A DNA stretch of 63,196 nucleotides, from NCBI RefSeq assembly GCF_019396355.1, contig NZ_JAHKRK010000007.1, positions 20,303 to 83,498 of the forward strand, read 5' to 3'. Numbering within the stretch: position 1 is the stretch's first letter; the number at the start of each line of letters is the position of its first letter. Below are positions 32,204-41,843 of the stretch, one piece after another. Source of the DNA: Pseudonocardia nigra. Its GTDB lineage: Bacteria > Actinomycetota > Actinomycetes > Mycobacteriales > Pseudonocardiaceae. Position numbers and translations under genes: made by a program. A model generated the notes under the pieces. It did not search any database, was not told where the DNA came from, and saw only the letters and a program-made list of their open reading frames with translations.

Positions 32204-33472
32204 GTGACGCTGACTCCCGATCGTGTCCCAATGGCCGTACCGGACACCCGGGGGGAACGCCTCCGGCTGATCCTCACCTTGGGTGCCTTCGTCGCCCTCG
32301 GCCCGCTGACCATCGACCTCTACCTCCCCGCGCTGCCCACGATCACCCGCGAGATGCTGACGTCGGAGTCGGCAGTGCAGCTGACGCTCACCGGCACGCT
32401 GCTCGGCCTCGGCCTCGGGCAGTTGTTCATCGGCCCGCTGTCGGACACGCTAGGCAGGCGCGTGCCGCTGCTCATGGGCACGTCGTTGCACGTGCTCGCC
32501 TCGGTGCTCTGCCTGGTCGCGCCGAACATTGCCGTGCTCGGCGGGCTGCGCGTCCTGCAGGGCCTGGGGACGGCGGCGGCCGCCGTCGTCGCAATGGCGA
32601 TCGTGCGCGACCTCTACAGCGGACGGGCCGCGGCCACCCTGCTGTCCCGGCTGATGCTGGTGATGGGCGCCGCGCCGGTGATCGCCCCGACCCTGGGCGG
32701 CTGGCTGCTGCAGGTCACCTCGTGGCGCGGCCTCTTCGCCGTGCTCGCGCTCTACGGGCTGCTGATGGTCCTGCTTGCCGCCCGCGGGCTGCGCGAGACG
32801 CTGCCCGTGGAGCGCCGCAGGCCCGCGAGCCTGGCCGGCACGCTGCGCACCTACCGCGGCCTGCTGCGCGACCGCACGTTCGTCGGCCTGGTGATCGTCG
32901 CCGGGCTGAGCATGTCGGCGATCATGAGCTACGTCTCGGGCGCCTCGTTCGTGTTCCAGGGCCAGTTCGGCCTCGACGAGCAGCAGTTCGGCCTGCTCTT
33001 CGGCGCCGGTGCGATCTGGCTGATCGCCGCCAGCCAGCTCAACCCGGTGCTGCTGCGCCGCTTCGAGCCGCGCCAGCTGCTGCTCGCCGCCGTCAGCTTC
33101 GGCGCGGTGGGCGGCCTGCTGTTCGTCGTGCTCGCGGCCACCGGCACCGGGGGCCTGCCCGGCGTGCTGCTGCCGCTGTGGATGGTGCTGTTCGCGGTGG
33201 GCATGGCCGGCCCGAACGCCCCGGCCGTCGCGCTGTCCCGGCACGGTGAGGCGGCGGGCACCGCGGCGGCCCTGCTGGGCGCCGTCCAGTTCGGGACCGG
33301 GGCGATCATCTCCCCGATCGTCGGGGTGCTCGGCAACACCGCCGCCGCCATGGCCACCGCCGTGGCCGGTGGGCTCACGCTCGCGCTCCTCGTGCTCGTC
33401 ACCGTCGTGCGCCCCTGGCAGCTGCCGAACGTGGAGCCGTCGCCCGTCCCGGCCACCGCGGCGGCGCACTGA
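32204..33472 (+). CDS. MFS drug exporter, Bcr/CflA family
   Basis: About 422 residues from the GTG at 32204; the ATG at 32231 (MAVPDTRGERLRLILTL) is equally possible, and neither has a clear ribosome site. Twelve hydrophobic helices begin with LTIDLYLPALPTI, the Bcr/CflA hallmark, followed by GQLFIGPLSDTLGRRVPLL, the MFS motif A. Expected role is proton-driven efflux of drugs such as bicyclomycin or chloramphenicol, or of sulfonamides. A GTTCCCG...CGGGAAC dyad lies in the upstream gap. Confidence 0.9.
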   Translation: MTLTPDRVPMAVPDTRGERLRLILTLGAFVALGPLTIDLYLPALPTITREMLTSESAVQLTLTGTLLGLGLGQLFIGPLSDTLGRRVPLLMGTSLHVLASVLCLVAPNIAVLGGLRVLQGLGTAAAAVVAMAIVRDLYSGRAAATLLSRLMLVMGAAPVIAPTLGGWLLQVTSWRGLFAVLALYGLLMVLLAARGLRETLPVERRRPASLAGTLRTYRGLLRDRTFVGLVIVAGLSMSAIMSYVSGASFVFQGQFGLDEQQFGLLFGAGAIWLIAASQLNPVLLRRFEPRQLLLAAVSFGAVGGLLFVVLAATGTGGLPGVLLPLWMVLFAVGMAGPNAPAVALSRHGEAAGTAAALLGAVQFGTGAIISPIVGVLGNTAAAMATAVAGGLTLALLVLVTVVRPWQLPNVEPSPVPATAAAH

Positions 33473-33484
33473 CCGCTCGTTCGC

Positions 33485-33533
33485 AGCAAGGTGGCCATGC
33501 TGCCGCCCAGTGGCAGTAAGGCCACCTTGCTGG
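33485..33533. terminator. intergenic hairpin between convergent genes, AAAGCCAC-related variant
   Basis: Outer arms CAGCAAGGTGGCC (33485-33497) and GGCCACCTTGCTG (33521-33533) are perfect 13-bp complements, with inner arms CTGCC and GGCAG. It sits in the 65-bp space between the MFS gene (+) and the YczE-type gene (-), where it can terminate both. Confidence 0.75.
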
Positions 33534-33537
33534 CGTT

Positions 33538-34164
33538 TCAGGGCTGCCGGTCCCGCACCGCCACCAGCGGCAGGAACGCCTGGGTGAGCGGGCCGATCGC
33601 AACGGCGTAGAGCACGGTGCCGATACCGGCGGTACCGCCGAGCAGCCACCCGACCGCGAGCACCGTCACCTCGATCCCGGTCCGCACGACGCGCAGCGAC
33701 CATCCGGTGCGGGCGGCGATCCCGGTCATGAGGCCGTCACGCGGGCCGGGACCGAGCCGTGCCCCCACGTAGGCCGCCGTCGCCAGCCCGTTGAGCACCA
33801 CCCCGCCCACCAGGAGCGCGATCCGCGCGGGCAGCGCCTCCGCCGCCGGCATCACGGCGAGTGCCAGGTCGACGACCACGGCGATGACGAGCACGTTCGC
33901 GACCGTGCCGAGCCCGGGGCGCTGGCGCAGCGGGATCCACAGCAGCAGCACGATGACCCCGGTGATCGCCGTGATCAGACCGAAGCTCAGCGGCGTCTGC
34001 TTCGCGAGGCCCTCGTGCAGCACGTCCCACGGGTTCAGGCCGAGGCCGGCGCGGATCTGCATGGCCATGCTCGTGCCGTAGAGGGTGAGGCCGCCGATCA
34101 GCTGGGGAATCCGACGAGCCGGGTCGCGGGTGACGGGGAGCGGGCGGAGCTCGACGGATGCCAT
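33538..34164 (-). CDS. YczE/YitT-type integral membrane protein
   Basis: 208 residues from MASVELRPLPVTRDPARRIP; an ATG nine bases upstream (MGGMAS) is an alternative start. Five or so hydrophobic helices; the motif GLGLNPWDVLHEGLAKQTP and GLMTGIAARTGWSLRVVRTGIE are characteristic of YczE membrane proteins. Function in this family is poorly defined. The long open frame extending upstream is an Arg/Gly-rich shadow of the TPM gene. Confidence 0.88.
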   Translation of the reverse strand: MASVELRPLPVTRDPARRIPQLIGGLTLYGTSMAMQIRAGLGLNPWDVLHEGLAKQTPLSFGLITAITGVIVLLLWIPLRQRPGLGTVANVLVIAVVVDLALAVMPAAEALPARIALLVGGVVLNGLATAAYVGARLGPGPRDGLMTGIAARTGWSLRVVRTGIEVTVLAVGWLLGGTAGIGTVLYAVAIGPLTQAFLPLVAVRDRQP

Positions 34165-34281
34165 GCCTCCCATCCTGCGTCGCTCCGCCGGGGCCGCCAT
34201 GGGCCAATCCGCGGCGAGTGGACCGTTCGTGGCGTCGGCCGAGCCGCCATGATGGCGCTGTTGCCGAGGGTGGAGGTCGTC

Positions 34282-36233
34282 GTGCGCAGATTCTCCGCGA
34301 TCGCGGCCGTGCTGGCGGTGCTGCTGCTGGGCGGCGCCGCGACAGCGCCGGCCGAGCCGCCGTTCCGGCTGGCCGACGGGGTCACCGACCGCGCGGGCGT
34401 GCTCGACCCGGCCGGCACGGCCGCCGTCGCCGACGCCGTCGGCGAGTTGCGCGCCGACGAGGGGATCGACCTCTTCGTCGTCTACGTCGACAGCTTCTCC
34501 GGCGCGGACGGACCCACCTGGGCCGCCGAGGCGGCCCGGCTCTCGCAGCTCGGGCGGGAGGACGTGCTGTTCGCGGTGGCGGTCGGCGACCGCGCCTACG
34601 GCGTGCACGTCGACCCGGAGGTGTCGCTGTCGCAGTCGGCCATCGACGACGCGCTGACCGCCGCGGAGGACCGGCTGGCCGCGGACGACTGGGCCGGTGC
34701 CGCCGTCGCGCTCGCCGACGAGCTGGGCGGCGGCTCCGGTGGCTCCGGTGGCGCGGTCGCGTGGACGCTGGTGGCGCTGGCGGGTGCCGTCGTCGTGATC
34801 GGCGGGTTCTTCCTGCTGAGCAGGCGCAGGCGGTCCCGGACGGCGCCACCGCCCGCCGCCGCGCCCGCCCCGGGCGACGAGTTCGGCGAGGTGGCCACCG
34901 CCGACCTCGCCTACCGGGTCAGCTCGGCGCTCATCGAGGTGGACGACGCCGTGCGCACGTCCGAGGAGGAGCTCGCCGCGGCCCGCGCGCACTTCGGCGC
35001 CGAGGCCGTCGCCGGCTTCGCCGAGGCGCTCGAGAAGTCCAAGGCGGACATGCTCGCGGCCTTCGCGACCCGCCAACGCCTCGACGACGACGAGCCCGAG
35101 GACGAGGCTGCGCAGCGCGCCCTGTACGCAGAGATCATCCGCAGCTGCCGGGCCGCCGACGAGCGCCTCGACGCGCAGGCGGAGGCGTTCGACCGGCTCC
35201 GCGGCCTGGAGGTGCGGGCCGAGGAGTTCGTCGGCGGCCTCGGGACGCGGCTGGACGCCGTGACCGCGCGTGTGCCGGCCGCGGAGTCGGCGTGGGCGCG
35301 GCTGGTGGCCCGCTACGCCGCGGCCGCGCTGGAACCCGTGGCCGACCACCTCGACCGGGCCCGGCAGCTGCTCGCCGACGCACGCACCGAGGTGGCCGAG
35401 GCGCAGGCCGAGCTGACGCGCGGCGCGCGTGCGGCATCGGTGGTGTCGGGCCGGGTCGCGGAGGACGCGCTGACCCAGGCCGAGGTGCTGCTGGACGGCG
35501 TCCCGCGCCGGGAGGGCGAGCTCGCCGATGCCGCCACCCGCATCCCCGCCGCCCGCGCCGAGGTCGAGCAGGACCTGGCCGAGGCCGGCGCTTCCCCGAA
35601 GCGCCCGCCCCGCTGGTGGCCAGGGCCGAGGCCGCACTGCGGGCCGCCGACGAGGCCGCGCACGCCCCGATGCCGGACCCGATCGCCGCGCTGCACCTGC
35701 TCGACGAGGCCGGCAGCGCGCTCGACGAGGCGCTGGCCGCGGCGCGCGAGGCCCAGGACCGCGCCCGCCGGTCGGCCGCCGCGCTCGACCACGCCCTGCT
35801 CACGGCCCGCTCGGCGGTGGCCGCGGCCGCCGACTTCATCGGCACCCGCCGCGGCGCCGTCGGCAGCGGGGCCCGCACGCGGCTCGCCGAGGCCCAGCGG
35901 CACCTGCAGCGAGCCGGTGCCGGGGGCGACCCCGTGGAGGCGCTCCGGGAGGCCCAGCACGCGGACGCACTCGCACAGGAGGCGCTGCGGCTGGCCCGGG
36001 CGGACGTGACGCAGTGGGCGGCAGCGACCGGCGGCAGGCGCGGGGGCGTCGACCTCGGCAGCCTGGTCCTCGGCGGGATCCTGTCCGGCGCCGCGCGCGG
36101 CGGGGGCTACCGCGGCGGCTTCGGTGGCGGCGGCTTCGGCGGCGGGGGTGGTTTCGGGGGCGGCCGCCGCTCGCCGGGCAGTTTCGGCGGCTCGGCCACG
36201 CGCGGCAGGCGCGGAGGCGGCGGCCGGTTCTGA
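34282..36233 (+). pseudogene. TPM-domain membrane protein with glycine-rich tail, frameshifted
   Basis: The GTG at 34282 is preceded by GGTGGAGGTC. A signal peptide (RRFSAIAAVLAVLLLGG) leads to a TPM domain (VLDPAGTAAVADAVGELRADEGIDLFVVYVDSF split at the middle), a transmembrane helix near residue 165, then long helical, coiled-coil-like repeats rich in Ala, Glu and Arg. At about 35591 the frame breaks: EAGA must join FPEAPAPLVARAEAALRAAD in the next frame; one missing C would do it. The end is glycine-rich (GGGFGGGGGFGGGRR). TPM proteins occur in photosystem repair and in membrane protein quality control; here the role is unknown. The smooth coding on both sides suggests a sequence error rather than decay. 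Confidence 0.8.
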
Positions 36234-36260
36234 CCCGCCCGATCCCGACCCCGAGTGTCC

Positions 36261-36305
36261 GGAAAGCCACGTTCCTGTCGTTGAACGTCAGGAACGTGGC
36301 TTTCC
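36261..36305. terminator. intergenic hairpin, AAAGCCAC family, copy 3
   Basis: Perfect 17-bp arms GGAAAGCCACGTTCCTG and its complement with an 11-base loop, located between the convergent TPM and GH3 genes. It shares AAAGCCAC(T/G)TTCCTG with the hairpin at 19406. Confidence 0.8.
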
Positions 36306-36322
36306 TGCCAGTACGGGGCGGC

Positions 36323-38638
36323 TCAGGACCGGGTGATCTCCGTGTCCACCACCCGCCGGTCCGCCGTGCTCACCTCGTGCACGGGACCGGTCAGCTCCAC
36401 CGTCGCGGTGAGCACCGGGTCGGCACAGCTCGTCCCCACGAACAGCTCGACCGTCCCCGGCTCCACCACGCGGACCATGCGCCGGTCGCTGAACGCCAGG
36501 CGGTGCGTCGGCACGTCGAAGGTCACCTCGGCGGACTCACCGGCGGCCAGCTCGACCCGCGCGTAGCCGAGCAGCTGCACCACCGGCCGGGTCACCGAGG
36601 CGACCACGTCCCTGCCGTAGAGCTGGACGACGTCCGCACCCGACCGGTCACCGGTGTTCGTCACCCGGCAGGTGGCCACGATCGCGCCGTCGGTGGGCAC
36701 GTGGTCCGTCGCGAGCCGCAGGTCGCTGTGCGCGAAGGACGTGTAGGACAGCCCGTGCCCGAACGGGCGCACCGGGGCGGTGTCGATGTTGCTCACCGAG
36801 CTGGCGCCGCCGAGCTTCGGGTGCAGGTAGCTGTAGGGCTGCACGCCGACGGAACGCGGCAGGCTCACCGGCAGCCGCCCGGACGGGTTCACCCGCCCGG
36901 ACAGCACGCCGGCGGTCGCCGCCGCGCCCTCCTGCCCGGGGAAGAACGCCTGGACGACGGCGGCGCAGCGCTCCAGCGCCCAGCCGACGGCGTACGGCCG
37001 GCCGGTGAGGAGCACGAGCACCACGGGGGTGCCGGTGTCCAGCAGTGCCTCGACGAGCGCGCGCTGCACGCCGGGCAGCTCCAGGGACTCGGCGTCGCAG
37101 CCCTCCCCGGAGGTGCCGCGGCCGAACAGGTCGGCGCGGTCGCCGACGACCGCCACGCACACCTGCGCGTCCCGCGCGGCCTCGACGGCGGCGGTGAACC
37201 CGCTGGTGTCGGCGCTGTCGACGTCGGCGCCGCGGGCGTGCACCAGCTCGACGCCGGGCAGCTCGGTCCGCAGCGCCTCGAGCGTGGTCGCAACGTCGAG
37301 TCCCAGCTCGACGCCCGGATGCTGAGACAGCACGTGGTTGGCGAAGCTGTAGCACCCGAACAGCGCGGAGGTGTCGTCCGCGTTCGGGCCCACCACGGCC
37401 ACCCGGCCGAGGGCGCCGGCGTCGAGCGGCAGCGTGCCGTCGTTGCCGAGCAGCACCACCGACTCCTCCGCGAGCCGGGCCGCGAGCTGCCGGTGCGCGG
37501 GCGGATCGAGGTCGATGCGCTCGGTGTCCACGTCCCCGAACGCGGCGTCGAGCAGCCCGAGCCGCGCCTTCTGCGCCAGCACTCGGCGGACCGCGCGGTC
37601 GACGACGTCCTCGGGCAGCTCGCCCGACCGCACCCGCTCGGCCAGCGGGCCGAGGTAGGCGTTGCCGGTGGGCAGCTCGACGTCGATTCCGGCCGTGAGC
37701 GCCTGCGCGCCGGCATCCCCGAGGTCGGCGGCCACACCGTGCAGCGTCGTGAGGAACGCAACCGAGAAGTAGTCGGCCACGACCGTGCCCTCGAAGCCCC
37801 AGCGGTCGCGCAGCAGTGCCGTCAGCAGCCCGGCGTCCGCCGCCACGGGGAGCCCGTCGACCTCCGCGTAGGAGTTCATCACCGACCCGACGCCGCCGTC
37901 GAGCACGGCCATCTCGAACGGGGGGAGCAGGACGTCGGCGACCTCGCGCGGCCCCGCGTGCACGGGAGCCAGGTTGCGCCCGGCGCGGGAGTTCGAGTAG
38001 CCGACGAAATGCTTGAGCGTGGCCACCACGCCCGTGGACTGCACGCCGCGGACGTACGCCGTGGCGACCGTGCCGACGACATAGGGGTCCTCGGAGATGC
38101 ACTCCTCGACACGACCCCAGCGGGCGTCGCGGACCACGTCGAGCACCGGCGCGAGGCCCTGGTGCACGCCCAGCGAGCGCATCGACGCGCCGATCGCGGC
38201 ACCAATCGCCTCCACGAGCCCCGGGTCGAAGCTCGCGCCCCAGGACAGCGGCGCGGGGAACGTCGTCGCCTTCCACGCGGCGAGCCCGGTGAGGCACTCC
38301 TCGTGGACGAGCGCGGGGATGCCCAGGCGGGTGCTGTCGACGAGCCAGCGCTGCTTGGCCGCGAGCGCGAGCGCGCCCTCGGCCGGATCCACGGGGGCGG
38401 TGCCGAACGGGCGGGTCAGCTGGCCCAGGCCGTGCCGGGCGAAGGCGGCGAACTCGCTCTCCTCCTGCTGCATCGCGTCCTGCATCGGAGCCACGTCGCC
38501 GCCCTCACCGGAGCCGCCACGCCCCTCCCACAACCCGACCAGCTGGGCGAGCTTCTCCTCCAGGGTCATGCGCGCGAGAAGCTCGGCGACCCGGGGGTCG
38601 TCACCCGCTGTGGTGCGGGGAGACACGTCCGTGCTCAT
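36323..38638 (-). CDS. GH3 beta-glycosidase (beta-xylosidase/beta-glucosidase type)
   Basis: 771 residues, full-length GH3 with the N-terminal barrel (MTLEEKLAQLVGLW, GIPALVHEECLTGL, ATTFPAPLSWGASFD), the KHFVGYSNSRAGRN loop and the nucleophile Asp289 in TVVADYFSV. The (alpha/beta)6 domain and a fibronectin III-like C-terminal domain follow (VTNTGDRSGADVVQLY). HEECL in place of the common NE/ND patterns and the xylan context favour beta-xylosidase. No signal peptide, so it cleaves imported xylo-oligosaccharides inside the cell. It is last in the binding-protein/permease operon, 37 bp after the permease. Confidence 0.92.
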   Translation of the reverse strand: MSTDVSPRTTAGDDPRVAELLARMTLEEKLAQLVGLWEGRGGSGEGGDVAPMQDAMQQEESEFAAFARHGLGQLTRPFGTAPVDPAEGALALAAKQRWLVDSTRLGIPALVHEECLTGLAAWKATTFPAPLSWGASFDPGLVEAIGAAIGASMRSLGVHQGLAPVLDVVRDARWGRVEECISEDPYVVGTVATAYVRGVQSTGVVATLKHFVGYSNSRAGRNLAPVHAGPREVADVLLPPFEMAVLDGGVGSVMNSYAEVDGLPVAADAGLLTALLRDRWGFEGTVVADYFSVAFLTTLHGVAADLGDAGAQALTAGIDVELPTGNAYLGPLAERVRSGELPEDVVDRAVRRVLAQKARLGLLDAAFGDVDTERIDLDPPAHRQLAARLAEESVVLLGNDGTLPLDAGALGRVAVVGPNADDTSALFGCYSFANHVLSQHPGVELGLDVATTLEALRTELPGVELVHARGADVDSADTSGFTAAVEAARDAQVCVAVVGDRADLFGRGTSGEGCDAESLELPGVQRALVEALLDTGTPVVLVLLTGRPYAVGWALERCAAVVQAFFPGQEGAAATAGVLSGRVNPSGRLPVSLPRSVGVQPYSYLHPKLGGASSVSNIDTAPVRPFGHGLSYTSFAHSDLRLATDHVPTDGAIVATCRVTNTGDRSGADVVQLYGRDVVASVTRPVVQLLGYARVELAAGESAEVTFDVPTHRLAFSDRRMVRVVEPGTVELFVGTSCADPVLTATVELTGPVHEVSTADRRVVDTEITRS

Positions 38639-38675
38639 GGGTTCCTTTCGCCAATGGGGATCGAACGAGTGCGGA

Positions 38676-39572
38676 TCACTTGCCGGCGCCTGCGGTGAGG
38701 CCGGCGAGCAGGTAGCGGCGGCCCAGCAGGTAGACCACCAGGAGGGGGACGAGCGACAGGGTCACCGCCGCCGTCACCAGTGGGACATTCGTGCCGTACT
38801 GACCCTGGAAGTCCCACAGGCCCAGGGTCAGCACGCGGACCGAGGCGTCCTGGGTGAGCACCAGTGGGAACAGGAACCCGTTCCACGCCTGCAGCGCGGT
38901 GAAGATGCCCACCGTCGCGAGCCCTGGCCGGGACAGCGGCAGCACCAGCGAGAACAGCGCACGCCCCGCCCCGGCACCGTCGATCGTGATGGCCTCGTAG
39001 AGCTCCTTCGGCACGTCCCGGAGGCTGGAGGTGAGCACGACGATCGACAGCGGCAGCGCGAACGCCGCCGTGGGCAGGATGATCGCGAGCAGGCTGTCGT
39101 ACAGCCGCATCTGGGTGATCATCAGGTACAGCGGGACGATCACCGCCTGGTTCGGGACGGCGAGGCCGAGCAGCATCACGGAGAAGCCCGTGGACACCAG
39201 CCTGCTGCGGCTGCGCACGATCGCGTACGCCGCCGGGAGCGCCAGCACCAGCACGATCGCGACGCAGGCAACGGTGACGAGCACGTTGTTGACGAAGTAC
39301 CGCGGGAACTCCGAGGTCAGCACCTCGACGTAGTTCTCGCCGGTGACATTCGTCGGCGGCGCCATCGGCCCGTCGGCGAGGTAGCCGCTGGAGATCCGGA
39401 TGCTGGTGACCGCGAGGAAGTACAGCGGCACACCGACGATCACCAGCCAGACGCCCGCCCCGATGCCGCCCAGGATGTTGGGGGACTTGTGGGTGACGGA
39501 CCGGCGACGGCGCTGCTGCAGCGGCGCGCCTGCCCCGGGCGCTTCCCGGGGCGTGGTCACGGTGGCGGTCAC
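38676..39572 (-). CDS. carbohydrate ABC transporter permease, MalG/UgpE type (xylan locus)
   Basis: 298 residues; the GTG start overlaps the stop of the preceding permease (GTGA). Six helices, EAA loop KELYEAITIDGAGAGRALFSLVLP, ending LGRRYLLAGLTAGAGK. It pairs with the upstream MalF-type permease for xylo-oligosaccharide uptake. Confidence 0.93.
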   Translation of the reverse strand: MTATVTTPREAPGAGAPLQQRRRRSVTHKSPNILGGIGAGVWLVIVGVPLYFLAVTSIRISSGYLADGPMAPPTNVTGENYVEVLTSEFPRYFVNNVLVTVACVAIVLVLALPAAYAIVRSRSRLVSTGFSVMLLGLAVPNQAVIVPLYLMITQMRLYDSLLAIILPTAAFALPLSIVVLTSSLRDVPKELYEAITIDGAGAGRALFSLVLPLSRPGLATVGIFTALQAWNGFLFPLVLTQDASVRVLTLGLWDFQGQYGTNVPLVTAAVTLSLVPLLVVYLLGRRYLLAGLTAGAGK

Positions 39573-40477
39573 ATGCCCTCCCGCTGGCTGGTCATCCTCC
39601 GGTAGCCGGTGACCCGGGTGATCACGAGCGACAGCACCGTCCCGATCACCAGCAGCACCACGGCGAGCGCGCTGGCATAGCCCATCTGGAAGCTGCGGAA
39701 GCCCTCCAGGTACATGTGCAGCGGCAGGATCCGCGTCGCGGTGCCCGGGCCGCCGCCGGTGAGGATCAGCACCACCTCGAAGTAGGTGAGCGACCCGACG
39801 ATCATCAGCACGCTTGAGGTGATGATCGTGTCGCGCAGCTGCGGCACCGTCACCGACCGGAACTGCCGCCACCGGTTCGCACCGTCCAGCGTCGCCGCCT
39901 CGTACAGCGACTCCGGGATCGCGCGCGTCGCGGCCTGGTACAGCAGCGTGTGGAACGGCATGAACTGCCATGAGATGACGAACAGCGCCGAGTAGAACGC
40001 GAGCGACTCGTCGCCGATGAAGTTGCCGTCGTCCACCCCGACCAGCGGGCCCAGCACGCTCGCCAGGCCGAAGTTCGGGTCGAACAGGGTGCGCCAGAGC
40101 ACGGCGATCGCGGCCCCGGACATCAACAGCGGGACGAAGAAGATCGCCGCCAGCACCGCACGGCTGCGCCCCGGGCCGGCGAGGTAGACCCCCAGCGGCA
40201 GCGCGATCGCGGTCTGCACCGCCCAGGACAGCACGGTGAGCGTGCCCGACAGCCGCAGCGAGTCGAGGAACACCGAGTCGCCGGCGAGGGCGAGCCAGTT
40301 CTGCAGCCCGACCCACTGCGGCGGGTTCAACCCGTCGTAGGAGGTGAAGCTGAGGTAGACCACCGCCAGCATCGGCACCAGGGCGAAGAAGCCGAAGAAC
40401 AGCAGGGCCGGGGCGGCCCAGGCGATGCCCGGGCGCCCCGCCTCGACGCCTGCGGCGCGCGTCGACTTCGCCGTCAC
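39569..40477 (-). CDS. carbohydrate ABC transporter permease, MalF/UgpA type (xylan locus)
   Basis: 302 residues; GTG overlaps the binding-protein stop (GTGA), giving strict translational coupling. Six helices with the EAA loop ESLYEAATLDGANRWRQFRSVTVPQL. A longer frame upstream is a shadow of the binding-protein gene. No ATPase is encoded nearby. Confidence 0.93.
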   Translation of the reverse strand: MTAKSTRAAGVEAGRPGIAWAAPALLFFGFFALVPMLAVVYLSFTSYDGLNPPQWVGLQNWLALAGDSVFLDSLRLSGTLTVLSWAVQTAIALPLGVYLAGPGRSRAVLAAIFFVPLLMSGAAIAVLWRTLFDPNFGLASVLGPLVGVDDGNFIGDESLAFYSALFVISWQFMPFHTLLYQAATRAIPESLYEAATLDGANRWRQFRSVTVPQLRDTIITSSVLMIVGSLTYFEVVLILTGGGPGTATRILPLHMYLEGFRSFQMGYASALAVVLLVIGTVLSLVITRVTGYRRMTSQREGM

Positions 40478-41790
40478 TGCGCCGACGCCTCCATGGCCGC
40501 CCCGAACTCCTCCGGGGTGATCTGGCCGAGGAAGACCTGCGAGAGGTTGGTCAGCATCGCCTGTGCGACGTCGGCGGGCAGCGCCTGGTCCCAGGACTGG
40601 GTGAACGTGGGCGCGTTCTGCACCGTCTCGTAGACGTAGGAGTTGAAGTCGGCGAACTCGCCGACCGCGACCTCCTCCTCCAGACCCTCGATCGCGGGCA
40701 CCTGCCCGACGTCGATCATGCCCTGGACGTAGGCGTCGCTGGTCATGTGCTCCATGAGGAAGCGGGTGGCCGCGTCGACGTCCGAGGAGCTCGAGGTGAC
40801 GGAGTAGAAGTTGCTCGGGTTGCCGACGATGTTGGCCGGGTTGCCGGTGCCGCTCTCGACGGCCGGGAAGTCGGCCCAGCCGAGCGTGCCCGCCTCGAGG
40901 AAGTCGGGGAAGTTGTCGTTGAGGCTCGTGACCTCCCACGACCCCATCAGCTCCATCGCCGCACGGCCGCTGGTGAGCAGCGCCTGGGAGCCCTGGTTGT
41001 CGTAGTTCACGGCCGCGAAGTTGGTGCCGAACGCACCGCGGTCGACGAGCTCGCGGATCATCTGCAGCGACGTGACGACCGCCGGGTCGCTCCACGCGCC
41101 GGGCGTGCCGTCGACGATGGCCTGGAACTTCTCCGGGCCGCCGACGCGGTCGAGCAGGTACTCCAGGTACATCAGCTCGGTCCACGGCTGCGAGCCCGCG
41201 AGCGCGATCGGCTGGATGCCGGCGGCCTTGAGCCGCTCGATCACGTCGAGGAACTCGGTCCACGTCCTCGGGAACTCCGCGATGCCGGCCGCGGCGAAGA
41301 CGTCCTTGTTGTAGAAGAACGACACGGGCTGCACGCCCTGCATCGGGATGCCGTAGACCTGGCCGTCGATCGTGCCGACGTCGAGCACGCTGGGCAGGAA
41401 CGCGTCGCGGACCTCGGGGTTCGCGTCCAGCGCCGCGGTCAGGTCTGCGACCTGGCCCGCGTCGACGTAGCCCTGCAGGTTGCCGCCGCCCCAGTTGTAG
41501 AAGATGTCGGACGCGTTGGGCGAGCCGATCGCCGTCTGCAGGGCGGCCTTGTATGGGTCGTTGACGTAGGTGCTCAGCTCGATGTCGGCGCCCTCGCCCT
41601 GGTTGAACGCGTCGACCGCGGCCTGCTGCACCGCGTTGATGCCCTCGTTCTCGAGCGTCCACAGGGCCAGCTCGCCTGAGCCGCCGCCCGCGCCTGCGGG
41701 GCCTGCCGTGCCGCATGCCGCGGCGGCCGTGAGCGTCAGCGCGACGGCTCCGGCGGTGAGCGCCGAGCGGGCGCGGGACCAGGGTGACAT
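40474..41790 (-). CDS. ABC sugar-binding lipoprotein of the xylan locus, paralogue 1
   Basis: 438 residues from MSPWSRARSALTAGAVALTL, with GGGAGAG before the ATG. Lipobox TAAAAC places the lipid anchor at Cys26. Mature sequence is an SBP_bac_1 protein (LALWTLENEGINAVQQAAVDAFNQ, SDIFYNWGGGNLQGYVDAGQ, VYGIPMQGVQPVSFFYN). It is closely similar along its whole length to the product of the next gene upstream, so the two arose by tandem duplication. Probable ligand: xylo-oligosaccharides. Confidence 0.93.
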   Translation of the reverse strand: MSPWSRARSALTAGAVALTLTAAAACGTAGPAGAGGGSGELALWTLENEGINAVQQAAVDAFNQGEGADIELSTYVNDPYKAALQTAIGSPNASDIFYNWGGGNLQGYVDAGQVADLTAALDANPEVRDAFLPSVLDVGTIDGQVYGIPMQGVQPVSFFYNKDVFAAAGIAEFPRTWTEFLDVIERLKAAGIQPIALAGSQPWTELMYLEYLLDRVGGPEKFQAIVDGTPGAWSDPAVVTSLQMIRELVDRGAFGTNFAAVNYDNQGSQALLTSGRAAMELMGSWEVTSLNDNFPDFLEAGTLGWADFPAVESGTGNPANIVGNPSNFYSVTSSSSDVDAATRFLMEHMTSDAYVQGMIDVGQVPAIEGLEEEVAVGEFADFNSYVYETVQNAPTFTQSWDQALPADVAQAMLTNLSQVFLGQITPEEFGAAMEASAQ

Positions 41791-41843
41791 GAGCTCTCCC
41801 TCGAGCGTGGAACGGTGGGGGTGGGTCCGTGGTCGGGGCGGCA

